This document shows positions 1 to 5,704 of a stretch of 10,281 nucleotides of DNA, in pieces (the stretch's first letter is position 1; every line of letters begins with the position of its first letter). The notes beneath the pieces were generated by a model. That model had not been told where the DNA came from. It did not search any database and saw nothing but the letters and a program-made list of their open reading frames with translations. Position numbers and translations under genes: made by a program. Origin of the DNA: Desulfobacterales bacterium (GTDB lineage: Bacteria > Desulfobacterota > Desulfobacteria > Desulfobacterales > C00003060); NCBI GenBank assembly GCA_030629475.1, contig DAOVOU010000036.1, forward strand, positions 1 through 10,281. Direction: 5' to 3'.

Positions 1-31
1 GTTAATAAATGTGTATTTTCCTTTGAAAATC

Positions 32-63
32 AACATTCCATTATTCCACCATTCCATTCTTCC
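32..63 (+). repeat. ATTCC octamer array, 4 units
   Basis: Four consecutive octamers, each ending in TTCC (AACATTCC, ATTATTCC, ACCATTCC, ATTCTTCC). The array matches 29 of 32 positions of the array at 7784-7815, in the same orientation, and both are followed by the same conserved 43-bp block. A complementary GGAAT array, like the one that faces the 7784 copy, would have to lie left of the window edge. The function is unknown. Confidence 0.85.
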
Positions 64-98
64 ATACACGAGGCAAAACCCCAGACCTCGAAAACCTC

Positions 99-141
99 CT
101 ATATTTTCAATAGGTTGTAGAAATTTCGAGACGTTTAATTA
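99..141 (+). repeat. Conserved 43-bp intergenic element, copy 1
   Basis: This block aligns without gaps to 7848-7890, with 38 of 43 positions identical. The strongest part is the last 28 bp (114-141), which differs at only 2 positions. The core TAGAAATTTCGAGACGTT (118-135) also occurs inverted at 3782-3799 with one mismatch. It lies 35 bp after an ATTCC octamer array, as copy 2 does (32 bp). The core contains the palindrome GAAATTTC here, which is broken in the other copies. No open frame or known family explains it. Confidence 0.85.
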
Positions 142-226
142 TTGACGAACTGGATTCATTCAAATTCAGCCGACGTAGCTGACGCTACTTTGGCGAAGTC
201 GGCATTTATCCAGTTAATCCTGTCAA
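142..226 (+). other. Nested inverted repeats, foldable leader segment
   Basis: Four nested complementary pairs can be read directly: TTGAC 142-146 with GTCAA 222-226, AACTGGAT 148-155 with ATCCAGTT 208-215, GCCGAC 169-174 with GTCGGC 198-203, and the small hairpin GTAGC 175-179 with GCTAC 184-188 around a TGAC loop. Together they give 24 base pairs in 85 nt. The structure ends 28 nt before the ATG at 255, so it could be a 5' leader structure of that gene, or a dispersed intergenic repeat. It has no trailing T-run on either strand, so it is not a typical intrinsic terminator. Confidence 0.6.
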
Positions 227-254
227 AAAAATGTCCTGTACTTAGATATTTGAT

Positions 255-1205
255 ATGATCACCATAGGTTTTTCATCCCATCACGCTGAAGCTCTTCCTT
301 ATGCGCGGCTGGAAATGGAACAACACCACATCATCGTGCTTGAAGAAGCACCCTTGCCAGAGTTTTTGGACATGCTCGACGGCCGGGTTTCCATTGATGA
401 GTACATGATGGCTCTCGACTCGGGATTTCCCGGGTTTGAGCGTCTGATGTGCGCCTTGCTCCGGGAGTTGCACAGCAAAGGCCGGCAGATCATTCAGGTG
501 GAGCCCTATCTTGAGACCCTCCTTCAGATTCACGAACTCCTTTCAGATGGCAAAACACCGGAAGACATAGTGAAAGACCCGCGTCTTAGAAGCGTGTATA
601 AGGCAGAAAAACGTGCCACAGGAGCCCTGCTTGATTACTATGCCCATTCTCTGAGGGCACCATTTCATGGAGTGGTAAAGGCAGTACAGGTATTTGCCAG
701 GGCCGATGCGGACCGGCTCGTGATGCGTGAACGCCTGCGCGCGCAGGCCATCAAACCCCTGACTTCACATGGGGTGAATATTTACGTGGAAGCTGGCTAC
801 ATTCATTATCCCCTGTATCACTACCTGAAGAAGGCCCTTGGGCGCGCCCAAAGGATTCGCGTTGTGTACTTGCTTGAACCCGTGGTTCGCAGGCTTAAAG
901 GAAGGCGGCGGAACATGGGGCCAGGCGACATTCTGACCCTCCGTTATGCCCTGCATGGGGGGTTGCCGGAGGATCTGGCAGACTTGCTGGCAGCTCGCAG
1001 CCTGATCTACATCAAGTTGCTTCAAAAAGATGAGTTGCTTCCGGGTGACTCTGATGCACCCCACAGTGAGGACGAGGTCAGGGTAAATCGGGTCGTGGAT
1101 AGCTTAAATCTTGAGGACTGCCAGGTTCTCTTCGATCAAATTCGGCTTGCAAAGCGGGAGCGGGCAATTAGGGTGGTGGAGGAGTATCTGGGGGCTTCGT
1201 TGTGA
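255..1205 (+). CDS. Unrecognised 316-aa protein, possible TraB/ChaN-like fold
   Basis: I do not recognise this protein with confidence. It is soluble-looking, with no signal peptide or membrane segment. The N-terminus reads GFSSHHAE (residues 5-12), followed by a hydrophobic strand ending in LEE (29-31). A second strand ends in QVEP (81-84). An Arg/Glu-rich helix (about 150-168) leads into a hydrophobic strand ending in VEAGYIHYPL (178-187). Histidine/glutamate at the first strand, an acidic residue at the second, and an RxxxxR helix followed by a Gly-His strand resemble the TraB/ChaN/EreA hydrolase superfamily layout; this is inference from pattern only. The C-terminal third is charged and helical. 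The ATG at 255 has no Shine-Dalgarno sequence. A weak CTGTCA-17-TAGATA pair (220-248) ends six bases upstream of it, which would fit a leaderless transcript. There is no adjacent partner gene. Confidence 0.75.
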   Translation: MITIGFSSHHAEALPYARLEMEQHHIIVLEEAPLPEFLDMLDGRVSIDEYMMALDSGFPGFERLMCALLRELHSKGRQIIQVEPYLETLLQIHELLSDGKTPEDIVKDPRLRSVYKAEKRATGALLDYYAHSLRAPFHGVVKAVQVFARADADRLVMRERLRAQAIKPLTSHGVNIYVEAGYIHYPLYHYLKKALGRAQRIRVVYLLEPVVRRLKGRRRNMGPGDILTLRYALHGGLPEDLADLLAARSLIYIKLLQKDELLPGDSDAPHSEDEVRVNRVVDSLNLEDCQVLFDQIRLAKRERAIRVVEEYLGASL

Positions 1206-1287
1206 AGTTCGTGTTTTTTGTGGCAGAAATTTTTGGGGCCAATGTCATAAGACCTTTCAATAAAGGCTAAATTCGAAATTCGAATAT

Positions 1288-1347
1288 CGTACTGTTTTCA
1301 AGGCGTGAGCCGCAAATCCGTACTGTTCTCAAGGCGTAAGCCGCAAA
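1288..1347 (+). repeat. Tandem 29-bp direct repeat, 2 copies
   Basis: Copy 1 spans 1288-1316 and copy 2 spans 1319-1347, with 2 bp between them, so the period is 31 bp. They match at 27 of 29 positions. Each contains an AAGGCG core followed by GAGCCGCAAA or AAGCCGCAAA. No third copy follows, and no open frame runs through in a way that suggests a protein repeat. Confidence 0.85.
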
Positions 1348-1451
1348 CAATTTTCGAATTCCAAAAATTCAAATGACCAAAACAGATGGCTAGATAAAGT
1401 GAAGTCCGGTAGGATGGCTGCTTGTTAATTGTTTTGAACATTTTGAGAATT

Positions 1452-1490
1452 CGTATTTCGGATTTGTTTCGTATTTCGTATTTCGGATTT
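1452..1490 (+). repeat. CGTATTT / CGGATTT heptamers
   Basis: Five heptamers of the form CG(T/G)ATTT occur at 1452-1465 and 1470-1490, interrupted by GTTT. The 15-mer TCGTATTTCGGATTT is present twice exactly (1451-1465 and 1476-1490). The GGATT core is complementary to the AATCC core of the array at 1524-1551. Confidence 0.75.
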
Positions 1491-1523
1491 TTCGGCTTGT
1501 CCGGGTTAGGAATTGGGCCTTTT

Positions 1524-1551
1524 GCAATCCGCAATCCGCAATCCGCAATCC
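1524..1551 (+). repeat. (GCAATCC)4 heptamer array
   Basis: Four perfect tandem GCAATCC heptamers, followed by the degenerate unit GAAATCA. The array ends 13 bp before the ribosome binding site of the 71-residue gene, so it is probably in that gene's 5' leader. Confidence 0.9.
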
Positions 1552-1564
1552 GAAATCATATAGC

Positions 1565-1572
1565 AAGGAGGG
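1565..1572 (+). promoter_or_regulatory. Strong ribosome binding site
   Basis: AAGGAGGG, four bases before the ATG at 1577. This is the best Shine-Dalgarno match on the plus strand of the window and the main reason to accept the short gene as real. Confidence 0.85.
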
Positions 1573-1576
1573 AACG

Positions 1577-1792
1577 ATGTCTGACAAAGAAAAGTTTATG
1601 AAGTTTTTCAAAGAAGTTGGGGTCAAGTGCGCGAATGTGCAACCGGAGGATGTTTTTATCGAAATGGAGGAGGATGTTGCGTGGGAGGCCGCCCTCAGTG
1701 TAGGCCATCTCTGGTTCATGTTCGGCAAAGATGATGAGTACCTTGGGCTCCTTAACGATGAAACCATGCAGTTTGAGCCAAGGGAGAAGTAG
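1577..1792 (+). CDS. Small acidic protein of unknown function, 71 aa
   Basis: I do not recognise this protein. It is 71 residues with 17 acidic and 8 basic residues, so clearly acidic, and has no signal peptide or membrane segment. It has one cysteine (C18), two tryptophans (W36, W46) and a central hydrophobic strand around SVGHLWFMFG (41-50), which suggests a small folded domain rather than a disordered tail. The N-terminus is a Lys/Phe-rich amphipathic helix (4-14). Support for expression comes from a consensus Shine-Dalgarno sequence at good spacing. Its stop codon lies 3 bp from the stop of the convergent RNase II gene, so the two transcripts almost certainly overlap at their 3' ends. No partner gene on the same strand is close. 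Confidence 0.75.
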   Translation: MSDKEKFMKFFKEVGVKCANVQPEDVFIEMEEDVAWEAALSVGHLWFMFGKDDEYLGLLNDETMQFEPREK

Positions 1793-1795
1793 GTC

Positions 1796-3781
1796 CTAAG
1801 CCAGTGACAGCCCGATCGTGTCGGCCCTGGCGCTGATACGTTCTAGTTTGACCAATATAGTATCTTCCGGCTTGAGGTCTGCTCTGCAGTTTAAGGGGAG
1901 TGAGCATTCAATCATGTACTTGGTCAGGAGTATGATATACCTGTGACGACGTTTTTCAAGGACCAGGGCCTCTTCTTTCTGCCCTGCATGACGTTCAAGG
2001 TATCTTAGAATCCAATAGCGGAGACGTTCTCGCTGAAGCACAGTAATGTAACTCATGGGCTGCTCAACAGTCTGTATAATGAATCTGAGGTCTTCATCGG
2101 AATATGAGGCCTCCAGTCCCAGGAGACTCCTGAGCTGGCGTTGCGTGGCCAGATCAAGATATTTCCGCAAAGGAGAGGTCAGGGTGACGTAGACGTCCAG
2201 TCCAACACCTGTGTGGGGTTCAGGCTCAATCCCTATGATGACCCGGCTCAAGAGCCTCCTCTGCATCCAGTTTTGATAGAGTGTTCCACCACCTTCGTCA
2301 ATGAGACGTCCACGGGGTTCCAGTTGTGACCTGAAGATGGTTGATTGTCCCTGGTCTCGGAAGAATCGGCCTGCCAGCCAATTGGCCAGGATCATACATT
2401 CAGACACCATGAAGCGACTGGGGCTTTCTCGATTTATCTGAGTTACGGAGATCTCTCTGTTGCTGTCTATCCAGACATTCATCTCGGGAAGGGTGAGTTG
2501 AATGGCTCCGGCATTCAAACGGAACCTGCGAAATTTCTGGGCCACCTCAAAGATTGCTGAAAGCTTTGAATCCTGATCTACCATTAAGTTAGCATCATAA
2601 TAGGTCATCTGTCGGTTTACCCGGATGATACTCGGAAAGATTTCGTACTCCAGTACCCTTGCCGAATTGTCAAGACGGGCCGTTATAGTTATGGCCAAGC
2701 GATTTTGCCCATCCTTCAGGCTGCAGAGGTTTTCTGTCAGAGGCCGGGGGAGCATGGGCATGCGCTTATCGGGCATATAGATGGAACTGCCCCGGGCCAG
2801 GGCCTCTTCGTCCACTGCACCCTGCTTTTCCAGGAAGTGTGATACATCGGTTACGTGTATCCAAAGCCGAAACCCATCTCCTTCGGGCTCAATACTGATG
2901 GCATCGTCAAAATCGAGCGTACCCTGGCCGTCAATCGTGATGGTTGAGAGCTCTGTAAGGTCTCGTCGTTTTCCATCCGGCTTGACCTCTGTTTTCTTGT
3001 CGTCAAGCTCCTTTACGGCCTCTGTGACTTCAGGGGGGAAGGTATCAGATATCCCGAATCTATGGAGGTTCAGGTTTTCATCATGGTTCCAAATCCCCAA
3101 TTTGACCAGGAGGTGAAAAGGACCGTCCTTTGGGTCCAGACCAGACCGTGAAACGATCTCCTTACCGATGTTGTACTGGGGGCTGTCTTTTCCGAAGAGA
3201 TAAAATGACTTCAGTATTTCAATAATCTCTTCTTTGTTGGATGGGGCTGACGGATGTGGACTCTCCAGGACCTCCTTTATCCACCTGCTTCCTTCCTCCA
3301 TGGTATGGGCCTTTCTGGCTTCAAGGGCTGCTTGGGCTGCAATCTGGGCTACCCGTTCGGGGCTGTTGGGGGAAAATCGATGGGTGTCAAACTTGAAATA
3401 AAGACGATCCTCAAAAAGCGCCCGCATGACTGCTGAGGTATGGTCACTGGAGATTTCGCCATCAAAGGAGAATTCTGCCATGGTCTGCGGATCAATCCAT
3501 GTGGCCTCCGCGTGAAGCACCTCCCAGAGTGCTTCAACGTCTATTTGCTTCTGTAACTTCCTTCTCCTTACCACTGTGGTCTTGAGAAGATTGACTAAAG
3601 CGTCTCTACCAGTCCTGGGATCAAGGCGATCACTGCTGACATGTGCCAGCCGTTTTTCTGCGTGGCTTACCTCGCGGTTGTGCTCGGTGAGCATACGAAG
3701 CTTTTGATTCTTGTTACCCAAGACCACAGCGCAAACAATCTGCTTGCGATCAATATATTCAACGATAGTTCCTGGTTCCAT
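1796..3781 (-). CDS. RNase II-family 3'-5' exoribonuclease (RNB domain)
   Basis: This 661-residue cytoplasmic enzyme should degrade single-stranded RNA processively from the 3' end to 5'-nucleoside monophosphates. The RNB catalytic domain spans about residues 273-555. TIDGQGTLDFDDA carries the four metal-binding aspartates D284, D290, D292 and D293, with the same spacing as D201, D207, D209 and D210 of E. coli RNase II. TSPLRKYLDLATQRQL (535-550) is the conserved C-terminal RNB motif, with R539 at the place of catalytic R500. The first 50 residues look like a small SH3/OB-like domain, followed by a helical linker. The last 65 residues fit a reduced S1-like RNA-binding domain. The length is close to RNase II (644 aa) and shorter than RNase R (about 800 aa). 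The short form resembles cyanobacterial and Deinococcus RNase II more than enterobacterial Rnb; that comparison is from memory. The ATG at 3781 has only a weak GAG upstream. A promoter lies at 3844-3872. Confidence 0.95.
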   Translation of the reverse strand: MEPGTIVEYIDRKQIVCAVVLGNKNQKLRMLTEHNREVSHAEKRLAHVSSDRLDPRTGRDALVNLLKTTVVRRRKLQKQIDVEALWEVLHAEATWIDPQTMAEFSFDGEISSDHTSAVMRALFEDRLYFKFDTHRFSPNSPERVAQIAAQAALEARKAHTMEEGSRWIKEVLESPHPSAPSNKEEIIEILKSFYLFGKDSPQYNIGKEIVSRSGLDPKDGPFHLLVKLGIWNHDENLNLHRFGISDTFPPEVTEAVKELDDKKTEVKPDGKRRDLTELSTITIDGQGTLDFDDAISIEPEGDGFRLWIHVTDVSHFLEKQGAVDEEALARGSSIYMPDKRMPMLPRPLTENLCSLKDGQNRLAITITARLDNSARVLEYEIFPSIIRVNRQMTYYDANLMVDQDSKLSAIFEVAQKFRRFRLNAGAIQLTLPEMNVWIDSNREISVTQINRESPSRFMVSECMILANWLAGRFFRDQGQSTIFRSQLEPRGRLIDEGGGTLYQNWMQRRLLSRVIIGIEPEPHTGVGLDVYVTLTSPLRKYLDLATQRQLRSLLGLEASYSDEDLRFIIQTVEQPMSYITVLQRERLRYWILRYLERHAGQKEEALVLEKRRHRYIILLTKYMIECSLPLNCRADLKPEDTILVKLERISARADTIGLSLA

Positions 3782-3799
3782 AACGTCTCGTAATTTCTA
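3782..3799 (-). repeat. 18-bp core of the 43-bp element, inverted copy
   Basis: Read on the minus strand this is TAGAAATTACGAGACGTT, one mismatch from 118-135. It directly abuts the RNase II start codon. Chance recurrence of an 18-mer with at most one mismatch in a window of this size is about 1 in 60,000 under uniform base composition, so it is likely a fragment of the same repeat family that now forms the translation initiation region. Confidence 0.65.
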
Positions 3800-3800
3800 T

Positions 3801-3813
3801 CCGCCTACGGCGG
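3801..3813 (-). promoter_or_regulatory. Hairpin in the RNase II leader
   Basis: CCGCC (3801-3805) and GGCGG (3809-3813) form a perfect 5-bp GC stem around a 3-nt loop. The stem ends 19 nt before the RNase II start codon on the minus strand, inside the predicted 5' leader. A stable leader stem could affect transcript stability or ribosome access; that role is inferred. Confidence 0.5.
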
Positions 3814-3843
3814 AAAATCCTAGGTTTTTTGGAAGGGAACTAA

Positions 3844-3872
3844 ATTCTATCAATGGGGTTGATAAAAGTCAA
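3844..3872 (-). promoter_or_regulatory. Sigma70-type promoter for RNase II
   Basis: On the minus strand TTGACT (3872-3867) is separated by exactly 17 bp from TAGAAT (3849-3844). Each hexamer matches the consensus at 5 of 6 positions. Transcription would start near 3837, giving a leader of about 55 nt containing the GC hairpin and the 18-bp repeat core. Confidence 0.65.
3848..3864. promoter_or_regulatory. Inverted repeat inside the promoter, possible operator
   Basis: TATCAA (3848-3853) and TTGATA (3859-3864) form a perfect 6-bp dyad around TGGGG. The 17-bp dyad lies between the -35 and -10 hexamers and overlaps the -10 by two bases. That is where a dimeric repressor would block RNA polymerase. 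No regulator gene is nearby, so the binding protein is unknown. The site lies between divergent genes and could affect the ABC genes as well. Confidence 0.45.
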
Positions 3873-3955
3873 CAAAGCGTCTTCAGTGGAAATCATTTTG
3901 ACTCTTGTTCTTCTCTCTGTTAGCAATAGAATTTGTTGTGTTTATTGAGTTCATG

Positions 3956-5704
3956 ATGAAATCATACCGCATTCTTAAATCCTACTTTGTGGAAAAAAGG
4001 GCTGTTATCCTTCTTGGCCTTTTTTCTCTGTTTGTGGTTGACATCCTCCAACTCCTTGTCCCTCGCGTCATCAAATGGGCTGTGGATGACTTTGCGATCT
4101 GTTGCGTCACGGCCGCAAATCTCCTTCGGTATGCCCTGTACATTGTAGGCATTGCCCTGTTGATTGGCATATTTCGCTTTGTGTGGCGGCGCTGTCTTAT
4201 AGGAACCTCGCGACGGGTGGAGGAGGGGATACGAAACCGCCTCTTTTTCCATATCCAGACCCTTTCTGCAGGCTATTTTGACAAGACCAAAACCGGGGAC
4301 CTCATGGCCCATGCCACCAATGACATCCTGCATGTCCGTATGGCCGTTGGCATGGGGATGGTGGCCCTAACAGATGCAGTGGTTCTTGGCCTGGCCGCCA
4401 TTGGTTTTATGCTGTACATCAACGTGACCCTGACTCTATTCGCCCTGCTGCCCATGCCGATCATTGTTGTATTGGCCCGTGTGTTGAGCAGGCGCATGCA
4501 CAGCCTGTACAGGGAGGTTCAGGCCTCCTTTGCCGAGATAACCGAGGTGGTCCGGGAGCGTTTTGCCGGCATCCGGGTGGTCAAGGCTTACAATCGGGAG
4601 GGGGCGGAAGCCGAAAGACTTTCGGATATCTCAAAGGACTATCTGGGTAAGAATCTTCGGCTGGTCCGGGTTACAGGTCTTTTTTTCCCAGGCATGATCT
4701 TTTTTTCCAACATCAGCTTAGCCCTGGTGCTCTATCTGGGTGGGCGCCAGACAATCGATTTTACCATCACGCCGGGGGATTTTGTAGCCTTTATCAGCTA
4801 CCTGGGTCTTCTTACCTGGCCCATGATGGCCATGGGATGGGTTATGAACCTGATCCAGCGAGGAGCTGCTTCTCTTGATAGGATAAACGTAATCCTGCAA
4901 ACCAGGCCTGAAATTGTGAGCCTGGAAAGGGAAAGCCCCGTAAAAACGCTTAAAGGGGATATTCTATTTGATCAGGTGGGTTTAAGGTACAGGCCAGGGC
5001 AGCCCTCTGTCCTTTCAAAGATCTCATTTTCAGTGGCATCAGGCCAAACCCTCGGTGTGGTCGGCCCAACAGGAAGCGGCAAAACCACACTGTGCCACCT
5101 GATTTCAAGGCTTCTTGACGCTACAGAGGGAGGTCTTTTGATTGACGGGATGGATATCCGCCAGATACCCCTTGAAACCCTGCGAGGCCACATGGCGGTG
5201 GTGCCCCAGGATGCGTTTCTGTTTTCCGGAAGTATCCGGGATAATCTCTGCTTCGGCAAGGAAAATGCCTCTGATGAAGAGATCATACAGGCAGCGCGCG
5301 CAGCCCACTTACATGACACCATCATGCGGTTTCCCGATCAATTCGATACACTCATTGGAGAAAAAGGGGTCACGCTCTCGGGCGGTCAAAAGCAGCGCCT
5401 TGCTCTGGCAAGGGCCCTTCTTATCTCAGCACCTATCCTTATCTTGGATGATCCCATGAGTCAGGTGGATACAGAGACGGCTGCGACTATCCTGGCCAGT
5501 ATCCGAGACATTTCCTTTGAGCGGACTACGGTGATCGTCTCTCACAGGCTCAGCCATGTGCGACACGCTGAGCTGATTATCGTGCTGGAAAGAGGGCGCA
5601 TAACCGAGGCTGGCACCCATGACGAACTAGTGGCCCTGGAGGGATATTACAGCAGGACGTATCGCTGGCAGGAGATTGAGGAAGGATTGGATGATGCGAC
5701 GTGA
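3956..5704 (+). CDS. ABC exporter half-transporter with degenerate catalytic site
   Basis: This 582-residue type IV (B-family) exporter subunit has six predicted membrane helices (about 16-38, 56-77, 128-153, 154-176, 240-262, 274-299), followed by a nucleotide-binding domain. Visible motifs are Walker A GPTGSGKTT (370-378), Q-loop Q418, signature LSGGQ (474-478), Walker B ILILDD (494-499) and H-loop H530. The catalytic glutamate after Walker B is aspartate (D499), while the signature is canonical. In heterodimeric exporters such as TM287/288 and BmrC/BmrD this combination marks the subunit carrying the degenerate site (TM287- or BmrC-like). It should act in the inner membrane with the product of the next gene. 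The substrate, a drug, lipid or peptide, cannot be told. The start is taken at ATG 3956, with a GAG six bases upstream; ATG 3953 and TTG 3905 are alternatives, and the residues between look non-homologous. Confidence 0.95.
   Translation: MKSYRILKSYFVEKRAVILLGLFSLFVVDILQLLVPRVIKWAVDDFAICCVTAANLLRYALYIVGIALLIGIFRFVWRRCLIGTSRRVEEGIRNRLFFHIQTLSAGYFDKTKTGDLMAHATNDILHVRMAVGMGMVALTDAVVLGLAAIGFMLYINVTLTLFALLPMPIIVVLARVLSRRMHSLYREVQASFAEITEVVRERFAGIRVVKAYNREGAEAERLSDISKDYLGKNLRLVRVTGLFFPGMIFFSNISLALVLYLGGRQTIDFTITPGDFVAFISYLGLLTWPMMAMGWVMNLIQRGAASLDRINVILQTRPEIVSLERESPVKTLKGDILFDQVGLRYRPGQPSVLSKISFSVASGQTLGVVGPTGSGKTTLCHLISRLLDATEGGLLIDGMDIRQIPLETLRGHMAVVPQDAFLFSGSIRDNLCFGKENASDEEIIQAARAAHLHDTIMRFPDQFDTLIGEKGVTLSGGQKQRLALARALLISAPILILDDPMSQVDTETAATILASIRDISFERTTVIVSHRLSHVRHAELIIVLERGRITEAGTHDELVALEGYYSRTYRWQEIEEGLDDAT
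5678..5686 (+). promoter_or_regulatory. Ribosome binding site inside the upstream gene
   Basis: GAGGAAGGA lies within the last codons of the first ABC gene, 7 bases before ATG 5694 and 4 before ATG 5691. The spacing favours 5694 as the start and implies translational coupling of the two subunits. Confidence 0.7.

Larger units (their letters stand above)
1206..1576. other. 371-bp non-coding spacer rich in short repeats
   Basis: No credible gene lies in this spacer. It holds, in order, a perfect 7-bp-arm palindrome around one A (ATTCGAA at 1271-1277, TTCGAAT at 1279-1285), a 29-bp tandem direct repeat (1288-1347), an AATTC-rich segment, CGTATTT/CGGATTT heptamers (1452-1490), and a GCAATCC heptamer array (1524-1551). 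No clear promoter for the 71-residue protein and no hairpin-plus-T-run terminator for the upstream gene were seen. Confidence 0.8.

Noticed and set aside
114..141. Type V CRISPR handle resemblance (TTGTAGAAATT)
   Set aside because: The match is short, there is no array around any of the three copies and no effector gene in the window.
142..226. Integron attC-like site
   Set aside because: The fold is suggestive, but the GTTRRRY and RYYYAAC core-site consensus boxes are not matched, and no integrase gene is present.
1288..1347. CRISPR-like direct repeat pair
   Set aside because: Only two copies with a 2-bp gap, no spacer-sized intervals and no cas genes.
1390..1767. 125-codon minus-strand open frame over the 71-residue gene
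   Set aside because: It runs through the heptamer arrays, is Ser/Arg-rich and low in complexity, and the opposite strand has a strong ribosome binding site.
3905..3955. N-terminal extension of the first ABC gene from TTG 3905
   Set aside because: No ribosome binding site, and the added hydrophobic residues do not look like the family N-terminus; ATG 3956 is better placed.
3956..5704. MsbA-type homodimeric lipid A flippase
   Set aside because: Aspartate replaces the catalytic glutamate after Walker B, and the overlapping partner gene has the complementary defect, so a heterodimer is far more likely.
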